Shown: positions 8,750 to 17,484 of the stretch, piece after piece
How the letters are laid out: every line of letters begins with the position of its first letter
Position numbering within the stretch: position 1 is the stretch's first letter
The notes under the pieces: generated by a model
Seen by the model: the letters and a program-made list of their open reading frames with translations, nothing else
Told to the model about the DNA's origin: nothing
Database searches by the model: none
Made by a program: the position numbers and the translations under genes
Origin: Gordonia asplenii
Lineage (GTDB): Bacteria; Actinomycetota; Actinomycetes; Mycobacteriales; Mycobacteriaceae
Reading direction: 5' to 3'
Assembly (NCBI RefSeq): GCF_012933505.1
Contig: NZ_JABBNB010000029.1
Coordinates: forward strand, 1-64,000
Length of the DNA: 64,000 nt

Positions 8750-10078
8750 ATGACCTCCACCGCACCATCCGCCGCCGACCTCACCCTGCCCACCGAGGTC
8801 GCCGAACAGGTCGTTCTCCCGGAAGGGCATCGAGACAACGACAAACTGTTCGAGGCATATCGCTGGCTGCGCGAGAACAACCCGCTCGGCGTGGCACACG
8901 TCGACGGCTACGATCCGGTCTTTCTCGTCAGCAAGCACGCCGACATCATGGAGATCGAGCGTCAGCCGCATGTCTTCACCAGCGCGGGCGGCGAGAACAA
9001 GGGCGCGTTCAATCCGATTCTGGCCAATCAGGCGGGTGACGCGTTCACCAGGTCGATCAACAACGGCAGTCTGCGAATCCTGGAAACGCTGACCTACCTC
9101 GACCCGCCGGAGCACACCGTCATCAAAGACATCGCCGGCGACTGGTTTCGCCCGAACAATCTCAAGCAGTGGGAGGATCGGATTCGCACCCTGGCTCGGG
9201 AATCGGTAGACCGCCTGCTGAGCACCGACGGCACCATCGACTTCGTGAAAGACTTTGCGCTGCAATACCCCCTGCACGTGATCATGAGCCTGTTCGGCGT
9301 TCCGGAGGCCGACGAACCACGCATGATGGCGCTCACCCAGGAGTTCTTCGGCACCGCCGACCCCGACGCCGCGCGCGCCGACGTCGAACCGCTGACCCCC
9401 GACGCCGCCGCACAGCAGTGGGTTGCGACGATTCAGGACTTCTACGCGTACTTCGATGCCCTGCTGATGGATCGGCGCGCCAACCCCACCGACGATCTGG
9501 CGTCGATCATCTCCAACGCGCGCGATCCACAGGGCGAGTACTTCGCCAAGGAAGTCGCCTACGGCTATTTCATCGCCATCGCCACCGCCGGTCACGACAC
9601 CACGTCGTCGACGTTGGCCGGCGGCATCAATGCGCTGTCGCACGATCCGGGACTGCTCGAACGCCTCAAGGGTGACCTGTCGCTGGTGGGGAACCTGGTG
9701 AACGAGTCGCTGCGCTGGGCGTCGCCGGTGAAGCATTTCATGCGCACCGCCCTGGAGCCCTACGAATTGCGTGGCCGCGCGATCAACCCCGGCGATCGAT
9801 TCATGCTGCTCTATCAATCGGGCAATCGCGATGCCGATGTCTTCGACGCCCCCGACGTCTTCAACATCGACCGCCGCCCCAACAAGCACATCGCCTTCGG
9901 CTACGGCCCGCACATGTGCATCGGACAGCACCTGGCCAAGATCGAGCTGCGAATCATGTTCGAAACGCTTCTCCCCCATCTCAAGTCGGTGAGTCTCGCG
10001 GGCGGCGACAAGTACATCCAGACCAACTTCGTCGGCGGACTGAAGAACATGCCCGTCGAGCTCGAGTTCGTGCGCTGA
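8750..10078 (+). CDS. Cytochrome P450, CYP108 (P450terp)-like
   Basis: 442 residues. The I-helix oxygen-activation motif AGHDTTSS is near 280. The K-helix ESLRW is followed by SPVKHFMRTAL, and the haem loop FGYGPHMCIGQHLAK has Cys390 as thiolate ligand. The C-terminal third resembles P450terp (CYP108A1) as I remember it, including PVK.FMRTAL and TNFVGG.KN. It is a soluble class I monooxygenase. CYP108A1 hydroxylates alpha-terpineol; the substrate here is inferred only to be of that kind (monoterpenoid or similar alicycle). ATG 8750 lies behind AGAAGGACCAC. The ferredoxin is divergent and the reductase starts 2 bp downstream. Confidence 0.9.
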   Translation: MTSTAPSAADLTLPTEVAEQVVLPEGHRDNDKLFEAYRWLRENNPLGVAHVDGYDPVFLVSKHADIMEIERQPHVFTSAGGENKGAFNPILANQAGDAFTRSINNGSLRILETLTYLDPPEHTVIKDIAGDWFRPNNLKQWEDRIRTLARESVDRLLSTDGTIDFVKDFALQYPLHVIMSLFGVPEADEPRMMALTQEFFGTADPDAARADVEPLTPDAAAQQWVATIQDFYAYFDALLMDRRANPTDDLASIISNARDPQGEYFAKEVAYGYFIAIATAGHDTTSSTLAGGINALSHDPGLLERLKGDLSLVGNLVNESLRWASPVKHFMRTALEPYELRGRAINPGDRFMLLYQSGNRDADVFDAPDVFNIDRRPNKHIAFGYGPHMCIGQHLAKIELRIMFETLLPHLKSVSLAGGDKYIQTNFVGGLKNMPVELEFVR

Positions 10079-10080
10079 CC

Positions 10081-11304
10081 ATGTCCACGTCCGATCCCGT
10101 CGTCATCATCGGCGCCGGACACGGCGGGGCCGCCCTGGCAGCATTTCTGCGCCAGGGCGGCTTCGCCGGCCAAGTGATGATGGTCGGCGTCGAAGAACAC
10201 CTGCCGTATCACCGTCCGCCGCTGTCGAAGAAATTCACCGAAGCCGACCACGTGCAGCTGCTCCGACCACCGGAGTTCTACTCCGACAACGACATTCAAC
10301 TCTGCGTCGGAATGGAGGCAACTGCCGTCGACCGGGCGGCGATGCGGGTGGAATTGGCCGACGGCACGACTCTGGGCTACTCCGCCCTGGTCATCGCGAC
10401 CGGCTCGACGCCCAGACGACTATCCGATTTCGACGCGAACTCGCCCGGTGTCGTCACACTGCGCACGCTCGACGACGCCGCCGCGCTGGGTGACGCGGTC
10501 CGCGCCCGGCGTCGGCTCGCCATCGTCGGCGGCGGCTACGTCGGCATGGAGGTCGCCGCGGTCGCGCGCTCGCATGACGTCCCCGTGACGATCATCGAGC
10601 GGGAGGAACGCATTCTCGCGCGCGTGGCCAGCCCGCAGCTGTCCAGCCGACTCAGTGCCCATCACGAACGGCGTGGCACCGACGTCCGCGTCGGCGCGCA
10701 GGTGGTCGACATCGCGACCCGCGACGGACGCCCCGAGGCGATCGAGCTGGCCGACGGCAGTTCGGTCGACGCCGACGTCGTATTGGTGGGAATCGGTGCG
10801 ACGCCGAATGATTCGCTCGCCGTCGATGCCGGCCTGCGGTGCGACGCGGGAATCATCGTCGACGCCGCGGGGCGCACCAGCGATGCGCACGTCTACGCCG
10901 TCGGCGATGTGACCCGACGGCCCGTCGACGGTGTCGCCGGCCTGACTCGCCTGGAATCGATTCCCAACGCGACCGAGCAGGCGCGTCAGGTAGCGGCGGC
11001 GATCACCGGCGCCGCCATCCCAGCTGCCGAAGTTCCGTGGTTCTGGTCGGATCAGTTCGATCTTAAGCTCAAGATCGCGGGACTGGTCGCGACCGAAGAT
11101 CAGGTGGTGATACGCGAGGGCACCAAGCCGGACTCCTTCGCCGTCTTCCACCTCAACTCCGACGACACGATTCGCGCGGCCGAAACCGTCAACTCGCCAG
11201 GCGAATTCATGGCAGCGAAGAAGTTCATCGGGCAGCGACTGCGAGTGAAGGCGGAACTCTTGGGTGATGGGAGTGTGGCTATGCGGGATGTCGTGCTGGG
11301 CTGA
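10081..11304 (+). CDS. FAD-dependent NAD(P)H ferredoxin reductase
   Basis: 407 residues of the putidaredoxin reductase family. The FAD motif VIIGAGHGGAALAAFL is near residue 8, the family motif YHRPPLSKKF near 42, and the NAD(P) motif IVGGGYVGMEVAA near 150. YAVGDVTRR marks the second FAD contact. It passes electrons from NAD(P)H to the 2Fe-2S ferredoxin at 8179-8496 for the P450. ATG 10081 begins 2 bp after the P450 stop, so the two are almost certainly co-transcribed. The 11305-11495 gap after it shows no clear hairpin or gene. Confidence 0.92.
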   Translation: MSTSDPVVIIGAGHGGAALAAFLRQGGFAGQVMMVGVEEHLPYHRPPLSKKFTEADHVQLLRPPEFYSDNDIQLCVGMEATAVDRAAMRVELADGTTLGYSALVIATGSTPRRLSDFDANSPGVVTLRTLDDAAALGDAVRARRRLAIVGGGYVGMEVAAVARSHDVPVTIIEREERILARVASPQLSSRLSAHHERRGTDVRVGAQVVDIATRDGRPEAIELADGSSVDADVVLVGIGATPNDSLAVDAGLRCDAGIIVDAAGRTSDAHVYAVGDVTRRPVDGVAGLTRLESIPNATEQARQVAAAITGAAIPAAEVPWFWSDQFDLKLKIAGLVATEDQVVIREGTKPDSFAVFHLNSDDTIRAAETVNSPGEFMAAKKFIGQRLRVKAELLGDGSVAMRDVVLG

Positions 11305-11495
11305 GTGGCGCGAAGCTGTTGTTGCGCAAGATAATTCGCAGGATGTGCGCTGCGTACTGCATTCGGTCGCCGCAGGTGACGGCCGGGGACGGAACGCTCC
11401 CGGTTGACGATTCGGGCCGCTGGAAGTCTGGACGGTGCCGGCGAACGCGTCGGTCGGCCGCATTCGAGCGTTCGGGTGGATCTGGTTGTGGTCCA

Positions 11496-13115
11496 TCATG
11501 TTTGGAGTCGGGTGGTGGTGATGATGTCGACCTTGGTCCAGAGGCCGCTGGTGCAGGCATTGAGGTAGCGTTCGATAGTCGGCCGGTACGGCCGCTCGGG
11601 CGTGGCGCAGGGGCGTCGCGCGGCCGCAGCCGCAGCACGTGCGGGCGGTCCGGCGGTAGGCGGATTCGAAACCTCTACGCTGGTGACGGGCAGGTCGAGG
11701 CGGTGGATCGGATTGAGCTGCCATGGCGCGTCTGTACCCGCCAGCCGCCACCCCATTCGCCCCGCATGCGGGCCCGTCTCAAGGATCCGGGTCTCCCACT
11801 GCCCGGCACGCGTGCCGACGATCCGGTTGTGTCGGCCACACGCGGCGCCGAGCCGATCGATGTCGGTGACCCCGCCCTTGGCCCAGTCCGGGGCGTGATG
11901 CGCTTCGGTGCGGGAGAACGGCGTATCACACAGTGGGCCGGTACAGCCGCGGTCCCGCCCAAACAACGCCAACCGCTGCGCCTTGTTCGCGAACCGGCTG
12001 ACCCGCCCGAGGTACAGCACCTCTTGAGTGTGGGAGGCGAACACCTGCAACCACGTGTTGGCGTGCGCGGCGACCTCGATCAGATCCCGGATCGGCAGGT
12101 CGGTGCCGGTGGCGGTGTGCGCAAACCCCGACAGCCCGGCCAACTCGGCCAGACTGGTGGTGATCACCACCTCGGCCGGTAACCGGTCCGGGGCACCCAA
12201 CCCTCGATGGCCGAGCACGTATCGGCACATCGCTTCGAGGGCATCGTGGTTACGTTGGGCTTGACTTCGACAGTCGCGGGCGCGGGCCTCCGCCAATGCC
12301 TCCTGATCTAACTCCGGATCGTCACCGGCGCCGAACAACGGCTGCTCATCGGCGGGGTTGTTCATGCCGGGGGCGGCCCACGCGGTCAGAATCACCTCGA
12401 TCATCGCCCGCACCGTCGGGGTCAGCTGCCCTTTGAGTGTGCTCATCAGCTGCCGGTCCTGCGGCGACAGGCTCAGGCCACGTTGGCGTCGCCGATCAGT
12501 GTCGTCGGTCAGCCGTCCGTCGGGGTCCAGGTGGGCCAGGATCCGGTCACCGATCTTGGCCAGGTCGGTCGGGCTGAAGATGCGGGCGGCCTCTGCGAGT
12601 TGCTTCTCAGCGTCGTCGAGCATCTCCGGTCCCGCGGCGGTGGGGACTTTCCCCAGCACGGTCTCGATTACCGTGACGTGATCACCGGAGATGGCGCCGT
12701 CGGCGACCGCAGCCGCGGTGTGCGGGCGCCGCGGCGGTAACACCTCCCCGGTCAGTGCGGGTTGTTCACACAGCGCATTCGCGGCGGCCAGGCGGCGTCC
12801 CGCCGGGCCGCGCCCCAACCGTAGGCCGGTGCTCAAGAACGTGCCGATGGTGGTGAACCCCGCCGAGGTGAACGCCGCCCGCTCCTGTACATCGGTAACG
12901 CGCTGTAGGCCGATGCCGGCGAGTTTGCGGGCCACCCGCTCATGCGTGTAAGCCAACTCAGCAACCTGCTTCGGCGTCAACGAGATCGTCAACGCCTGCT
13001 GTAGCCCGTCGACCACCGCTTCAAGCGAGGCATACAACTCGGTGACTGACGACTCCGGCATCGACTCCCCGGCAGCAGACGCCACCCCGACATCCGAATG
13101 CTCGGTCACGGCCAT
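11496..13115 (-). CDS. 13E12-family (DUF222) HNH endonuclease, complete
   Basis: 539 residues from ATG 13115, which follows GTGAGGGAGGTG; an upstream ATG at 13163 would add 16 residues. The DUF222 region spans about 20-330, rich in Ala/Leu helices (ARKLAGIGLQRVTDVQERAA). The HNH nuclease is at about 395-450: GRDRGCTGPLCD, then SRTEAHHAPDWAKGG, then GAACGRHNRIVG, with zinc-binding Cys and HH residues intact. The C-terminus is Ala/Arg/Pro rich. Repeated, mobile-like genes of this family are common in mycobacteria and Gordonia; function unproven. The truncated relative at 3-476 lies 11 kb away in opposite orientation. Confidence 0.85.
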   Translation of the reverse strand: MAVTEHSDVGVASAAGESMPESSVTELYASLEAVVDGLQQALTISLTPKQVAELAYTHERVARKLAGIGLQRVTDVQERAAFTSAGFTTIGTFLSTGLRLGRGPAGRRLAAANALCEQPALTGEVLPPRRPHTAAAVADGAISGDHVTVIETVLGKVPTAAGPEMLDDAEKQLAEAARIFSPTDLAKIGDRILAHLDPDGRLTDDTDRRRQRGLSLSPQDRQLMSTLKGQLTPTVRAMIEVILTAWAAPGMNNPADEQPLFGAGDDPELDQEALAEARARDCRSQAQRNHDALEAMCRYVLGHRGLGAPDRLPAEVVITTSLAELAGLSGFAHTATGTDLPIRDLIEVAAHANTWLQVFASHTQEVLYLGRVSRFANKAQRLALFGRDRGCTGPLCDTPFSRTEAHHAPDWAKGGVTDIDRLGAACGRHNRIVGTRAGQWETRILETGPHAGRMGWRLAGTDAPWQLNPIHRLDLPVTSVEVSNPPTAGPPARAAAAAARRPCATPERPYRPTIERYLNACTSGLWTKVDIITTTRLQT

Positions 13116-13307
13116 CACCTCCCTCACGGCATCGACCTGCAGTTTTCCGGTCTGCACACACACTAACCCGGGGGTACGACAACTCGTTGTGCACGATCGT
13201 CAAACCCGAAATGAAGACCTGCTGCGGACGCTGGGCCGCGAACGGTCCGACGCCGACGAATCGGGCCGGGAATACATTCCGACGCCGTGCGTTATCCTTC
13301 TCAGAAG

Positions 13308-13325
13308 TTGCTCAAAACTGAGCAA
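13308..13325. promoter_or_regulatory. Palindromic operator upstream of the pirin-MarR-pirin operon
   Basis: TTGCTCA-AAAC-TGAGCAA is a perfect inverted repeat with 7-bp arms, 20 bp before the pirin ATG at 13346. Size and symmetry match MarR-family operators, and a MarR gene is the second gene of the operon, so autorepression is the simplest reading. Confidence 0.6.
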
Positions 13326-13345
13326 TTACGTCCGAAGGAGACATC

Positions 13346-14320
13346 ATGCCCGCCGTCACCGCCGACACGTTGACCTTGCCCCGAATCGCCGCGACCCCGC
13401 TCGACGCCGTCGAGCGCACCGTGAAGTCGGTCACCCGCGGACCGCGCGGGTACGAGGGCGAAGGCTTCCCCGTCGTGCGCGCCTTCGCCGGCGCCGGCAC
13501 CGCCGATCTCGACCCGTTCATTCACATGGACCAGATGGGCGAGGTAGAATATGAGCCCGGCGAACCCAAGGGAACGTCGTGGCACCCGCACCGCGGATTC
13601 GAGACCGTCACGTACATGATCGACGGCCGATTCCAGCATCAGGACTCCACCGGTGGCGGCGGCATCATCGAGAACGGCGCGACGCAGTGGATGACCGCCG
13701 GTGCCGGCATCCTCCACATCGAGACTCCCCCGGCCGAACTCGTCGAATCCGGCGGCACCTTCCACGGCATCCAGCTGTGGGTGAACCTTCCGGCCGACGA
13801 CAAGTTCATCTCACCGAAATATCAGAATCTCGAAGCCCAACAGTCGACGCTGGTCTCCTCGGCCGACGGCGGCGCGCTGGTCCGCATCATCGCCGGCGAC
13901 ATCGACGGACACGGCGGACCGGGTGCGACGCACACGCCGATCACCTTCGCCCACGCCACAATCGCCCCCGGGGCGCAGCTGTCGGTGCCGTGGCGAGCCG
14001 ATTTCAACGCGCTCGTCTACGTACTCTCCGGGCATGGCACGGTGGGCGCGGAGGGCCGCCCGATCAGCCAGGGCAGCCTCGCGGTGTTCGGCAAGGGCGA
14101 CGTGCTGACCGTCGGCGCCGACGCCACGCAGGACTCCAAGAGTCCGTCGCTCGAAGTTCTCCTGTTGGGCGGCAAGCCGATTCGCGAACCCGTCGTACAA
14201 TACGGCCCGTTCGTGATGAACACCCGCCAGCAGCTGATCGAAGCGATCGAAGACTTCAACGCCGGTCGCCTCGGCATCATCCCGCCGGACGCACTGATGC
14301 CACACACCGTGGGCCGCTGA
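13346..14320 (+). CDS. Pirin family protein
   Basis: 324 residues, a bicupin. The metal ligands of pirin are visible as HPHRGFETVTYM near residue 78 (HxH) and GILHIETPP near 120 (HxE). Pirins bind Fe or Ni and are described as redox-responsive or quercetinase-like. ATG 13346 follows CGAAGGAGACATC. The stop overlaps the MarR start (TGATG at 14318-14322). It is the first gene of a three-gene operon with a regulator and a second pirin; the palindrome at 13308-13325 probably controls it. Physiological substrate unknown. Confidence 0.9.
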   Translation: MPAVTADTLTLPRIAATPLDAVERTVKSVTRGPRGYEGEGFPVVRAFAGAGTADLDPFIHMDQMGEVEYEPGEPKGTSWHPHRGFETVTYMIDGRFQHQDSTGGGGIIENGATQWMTAGAGILHIETPPAELVESGGTFHGIQLWVNLPADDKFISPKYQNLEAQQSTLVSSADGGALVRIIAGDIDGHGGPGATHTPITFAHATIAPGAQLSVPWRADFNALVYVLSGHGTVGAEGRPISQGSLAVFGKGDVLTVGADATQDSKSPSLEVLLLGGKPIREPVVQYGPFVMNTRQQLIEAIEDFNAGRLGIIPPDALMPHTVGR

Positions 14321-14808
14321 TGAACGTCGGCGAAAGCGCTTCGCGCACAACGCTGCGGATCGAGGAGATCCTCGATCCGCGATGGGCCGCGTGGCAACCG
14401 TTCATCGAGACCAGCGCACACCTGCAGACGGTCCTCGACGACGAACTGCGCGCGACGTCGAACATGAGCCTGCCCGACTACCACGTCCTGCTACTGCTGG
14501 CGAAGTCACCCGACCAGCGGATGCGGATGAACGAATTGAGCCGGTCGATGGTGTTCTCGTCGTCGCGACTGTCGTATCAGATCGACACCCTCGCCAAGAA
14601 AGGCTGGGTGTCGCGCGAACCGGTTCCCACCGACCGGCGGGGCAGCTACGCGGTCGTCCTGCCGGCCGGGCTGCAAGCCCTGTCCGACGCCGGGTATATC
14701 CATATGCGTTCTGTCAAAAGACTTTTCGTCGATTCACTCGACGCCGAGGACGGCGCCGCACTGGCGGTCATCCTGCGTCGGATCGCATCGGGTCTGGAGC
14801 AATCATGA
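14320..14808 (+). CDS. MarR family transcriptional regulator
   Basis: 162 residues with a winged helix: LPDYHVLLLLAKSPDQRMRM, then LSRSMVFSSSRLSYQIDTL as recognition helix, and the wing KKGWVSREPVPTDRRGSY with its conserved Asp-Arg-Arg. ATG 14320 shares its A with the TGA stop of the upstream pirin, and its own stop is inside ATGA with the next gene. It lies between two pirin genes, consistent with a repressor released by oxidants or phenolics. It has no Cys, so sensing by thiol oxidation is unlikely and ligand binding is preferred. Confidence 0.88.
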   Translation: MNVGESASRTTLRIEEILDPRWAAWQPFIETSAHLQTVLDDELRATSNMSLPDYHVLLLLAKSPDQRMRMNELSRSMVFSSSRLSYQIDTLAKKGWVSREPVPTDRRGSYAVVLPAGLQALSDAGYIHMRSVKRLFVDSLDAEDGAALAVILRRIASGLEQS

Positions 14809-15539
14809 GCAGCACCACCATCATTCGCGCGGCCGACCGGTACCACTGGAACAACGAATGGCTCGACTCACGCCAATCTTTTCCCGCGACCGGCAATTTC
14901 AATCTGTTCGAGAATGCGCACGGCGTGCTGATGGTCAACAACGACGACACCGTGCAGGCCGGCGAGGGTCTCGACCGGCATCAGCATCGCAACGCCGAGA
15001 TCCTCACCTGGGTGCTCAACGGCTCTGTGGTGCACCGTGATTCGCAGGGCGTCGAGGGTGAGATCAAACCCGGCGTGATCCAGCGGATGACGGCGGGGCG
15101 GGGCATCAGCCACTCGGAGCGCAACGGTTCGAGCCGCAAGGACAACATCGCACTGCGCGTGGTACAGATGTGGGTGGCCCCGGATACCGACGACCTCGAC
15201 CCGAGCTACGCCGAACGCGACCTCACGTCGGAGTTGGCCGGCGGCGACCTGTTCGTCGCGGCGTCCGGGATGGCACGCGACCGTGGGACGTCGGCGGTGT
15301 CGATCGCGAATCGCTTTGCCGCACTGCACATCGCAGCGCCGAAAGTCGGCGCTTCGGTGACACTGCCCGCCGCTGGCTTCGGGCATCTCTACCTGGCGCG
15401 GGGCACCGTGGCTCTCGGCGACGAGACGTTGTCAGAAGGCGACGCGGTGCGCTTCACCGGTGCCGGCGAACAGCAGATCACCGCTGTCGACGATGCCGAG
15501 ATCCTGTACTGGGAGATGCACGCGAGCTTCGACGTGTGA
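14805..15539 (+). CDS. Pirin family protein (YhhW-like)
   Basis: 244 residues with the shorter YhhW-type pirin layout. Metal ligands appear in DRHQHRNAEILTWVLNG (HxH) and GRGISHSERNG (HxE). The C-terminal cupin is more degenerate. ATG 14805 overlaps the MarR stop by 4 bp (ATGA). It differs in length and sequence from the first pirin of the operon, so the two are not a simple recent duplication. Its last 15 bases (CTTCGACGTGTGA and neighbours) recur at 15696-15711 beyond an inserted intergenic repeat. Confidence 0.9.
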   Translation: MSSTTIIRAADRYHWNNEWLDSRQSFPATGNFNLFENAHGVLMVNNDDTVQAGEGLDRHQHRNAEILTWVLNGSVVHRDSQGVEGEIKPGVIQRMTAGRGISHSERNGSSRKDNIALRVVQMWVAPDTDDLDPSYAERDLTSELAGGDLFVAASGMARDRGTSAVSIANRFAALHIAAPKVGASVTLPAAGFGHLYLARGTVALGDETLSEGDAVRFTGAGEQQITAVDDAEILYWEMHASFDV

Positions 15540-15711
15540 GGATTCGTCGCGTGTTGCGAGGTTTCGGGTCGGCTTGGGGTCTTCGTCTCACCAGCCCCTC
15601 TACTTCGTTACAACCGCTCGTACCTCGCGGTCACTCAGCACGGCGGCTACACCGAAGCTCGTTCCTCGCTTCGGCACTCGGGGAGCGAGGCGGCCGCTTC
15701 GACGTGTGAGG
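15526..15711. repeat. Hairpin repeat bracketed by a 16-bp direct repeat
   Basis: GCTTCGACGTGTGAGG occurs at 15526-15541 (end of the pirin gene) and again at 15696-15711. Between them are two hairpins of the window-wide family: ACCGC-tcgtacctc-GCGGT (15613-15631) and CCGAAGC-tcgttcctc-GCTTCGG (15652-15674), the latter followed by the CACTCGGGGAGCG tail. The two stems differ by changes on both sides that keep pairing. The direct repeats look like a duplication made when the element inserted. Confidence 0.65.
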
Positions 15712-15730
15712 CGGCCGAGGTGACCAGACC

Positions 15731-16744
15731 CTACGGGACCAGACTCGGCTCGTCCTCGGTCGACAGTGTCAGCACGGCCTCGACGATCGAATAGTGGCCC
15801 TCGAGTCGGGCTTCGAGTCGCCGGAGCCGTCGTGCCACGTCGTGTTCGGGAGCGTCGCCCACCAGATCGACGGCGGCGACCACATAGAATTGTCCCGGCC
15901 CGACGAACTCGGCGTGCAGGTAGGTGACTCGCTGAACATCGTCGTGCGCCAACAGGTGGGTGAGCATCCGGTGTCGAATGTCCGGGCGGGCGGCCTGGCC
16001 GAGCAGGAATTCCCCGTTGCGCCAGATGAGAATCACGGCGACGACGCCGAGCAGCAGTCCGACGGCGATCGAACCCGCCGCGTCCCAGACCGCGGAACCG
16101 GTGAGTTGATGCAACATCATCCCCAATGCCGCGAGGATGAGTCCGATCAGCGCCGCGGCGTCCTCCGCGAAGACCGCACGCAGTGTCGCCTTGGACGTGA
16201 CCAGGATGTAGCGCATCGGGCGCAACGACCATCGGGACGCGTCGCGACGCGCCTGCCGAACGGATTGCAGAAGCGAGATACCTTCCAGCACAAAGGCGAT
16301 GGCCAGAACGGCGTATCCGACGACGTAGTCCGAACCCTCCTCCGGTGTGCGAAGCGCCGAGACGCCGTGCATCACCGACACCACCGCACCGACGGTGAAG
16401 AGCCCGAATGCGGCGAACATGGACCAGATGTAGGTCTCGCGGCCGTAGCCGAACGGGTGGCGTTTGTCGCGGCCCCGAGCGCCGCGTCGTTCCGCGATCA
16501 GAAGAAACACCTCGTTGCCCGCGTCGGCCCACGAATGGGCCGCCTCGGCGACCAGCGACGCCGACCCAGTGATGGCCGCCGCCACCGACTTGGCAACGGC
16601 GACAAGGATATTGACCGTGAAGGCGATCACCACGGTCAGCATCGAGTCACCGCCGGTCTGCTCCGGCGCGGGCTCGGGGACGGTGTACTCGGGGATGGAC
16701 TCGTCGGTGTCGGTCACCCGCACATCGTCGCATAACGCACACAC
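15731..16744 (-). CDS. Cation diffusion facilitator (CDF) transporter
   Basis: 337 residues with about six membrane segments. The diagnostic SLVAEAAHSWADAGNEVFLL carries the CDF metal site HxxxD. The loop RRGARGRDKRHPFGYGRET is the usual CDF cytoplasmic stretch. The C-terminal ~80 residues form the ferredoxin-like cytoplasmic domain. It exports divalent cations (Zn, Mn, Co or Fe) using the proton gradient; metal not predictable. ATG 16744 is possible, but GTG 16717 (VTDTDES) is an alternative start. It is downstream of the porin operon on the same strand, separated by a hairpin at 16745-16770. Confidence 0.88.
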   Translation of the reverse strand: MCALCDDVRVTDTDESIPEYTVPEPAPEQTGGDSMLTVVIAFTVNILVAVAKSVAAAITGSASLVAEAAHSWADAGNEVFLLIAERRGARGRDKRHPFGYGRETYIWSMFAAFGLFTVGAVVSVMHGVSALRTPEEGSDYVVGYAVLAIAFVLEGISLLQSVRQARRDASRWSLRPMRYILVTSKATLRAVFAEDAAALIGLILAALGMMLHQLTGSAVWDAAGSIAVGLLLGVVAVILIWRNGEFLLGQAARPDIRHRMLTHLLAHDDVQRVTYLHAEFVGPGQFYVVAAVDLVGDAPEHDVARRLRRLEARLEGHYSIVEAVLTLSTEDEPSLVP

Positions 16745-16770
16745 GGCGCGCCTCTGGAAAGAGACGCGCC
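16745..16770 (-). terminator. Hairpin after the porin operon
   Basis: GGCGCG-c-CTCT / AGAG-a-CGCGCC folds into a stem of 10 pairs with one mismatch and a GGAA loop. It lies between the second porin's stop and the CDF start, without a clear T-tract. It probably terminates porin transcription. Confidence 0.5.
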
Positions 16771-16788
16771 GCGCGGGATCGAGCGTGA

Positions 16789-17445
16789 TCAGCCGAGGCT
16801 GAACGGGCGACCGTAGAAGGTCAGGATCTGACGAGCGTTGTCGGTGTCGACGAACACGTTGGCGAACGAACGCGCCTGCGCGTAGCCGGCGCAGCCGTTG
16901 ACCATGATGGTCTCGTTGGTGTAGCTCAGACGACCATGGGTGGCCTTCTTGTAGGTGATCTTGCCGTCGTGCTTGGCGGCACCGAAGTCGTCGGCACGCT
17001 CCCAGTCGTTGATGTAGTAGTTGACGGCCTGGCCGGGTCCGATCGAGACGCTCGCACCGCTGCTGACCGACGCCGCACTCAGCGACGACGTTCCCGTGGC
17101 GCTGCCACCCGAGGTGGAGGTGAGGCCACCGAGGTTGACCTGGCAGCCCACGATGTAACCGGCCTGGATCTTGATCTTGTTGGCCTTCTTCGAGGTACGC
17201 GCGTCGTAGGTCGCCGAAACCCAGGCGTTGCGGTGCAGCGGGGTGCCGCCCAGCGACGGGTTGATGTTGGCGCGCTCATTGCTGCGAGTCAGCGAGACGA
17301 CGGTGCCGTCACCCATCTGCAGGCTGTCGGTCTGCGAGGGCAGCACGATGCGGACGTCGGCGTTCGCCACGGCCGGGGTGCTCAGGCCGACCACGGCCGC
17401 CGACAGCCCGGAGACCGCGAGCGCGGCCGAGATGATCTTCTTCAT
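16789..17445 (-). CDS. MspA-family mycomembrane porin (second gene)
   Basis: 218 residues. The Sec signal peptide, MKKIISAALAVSGLSAAVVG, ends after ANA. The mature protein starts with D-V-R-I-V-L-P-S and has the MspA landmarks GYIVGCQVNLGG and VNGCAGYAQARSFA, with two Cys and a terminal aromatic strand. MspA homologues form octameric beta-barrel pores through the mycomembrane for small hydrophilic solutes. ATG 17445 follows AAGGACTCTCG. It lies 39 bp downstream of a second MspA gene, which suggests one transcript and possibly a hetero-oligomer, as described for the adjacent NfpA/NfpB pair of Nocardia farcinica. Confidence 0.92.
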   Translation of the reverse strand: MKKIISAALAVSGLSAAVVGLSTPAVANADVRIVLPSQTDSLQMGDGTVVSLTRSNERANINPSLGGTPLHRNAWVSATYDARTSKKANKIKIQAGYIVGCQVNLGGLTSTSGGSATGTSSLSAASVSSGASVSIGPGQAVNYYINDWERADDFGAAKHDGKITYKKATHGRLSYTNETIMVNGCAGYAQARSFANVFVDTDNARQILTFYGRPFSLG

Positions 17446-17484
17446 CGAGAGTCCTTGTCTCAAGGTGTGTCTGGTGGTCTTGGA

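Noticed and set aside
11305..11495. Small gene or terminator after the ferredoxin reductase
   Set aside because: No frame with a ribosome site and no hairpin longer than 5 bp was found by eye.
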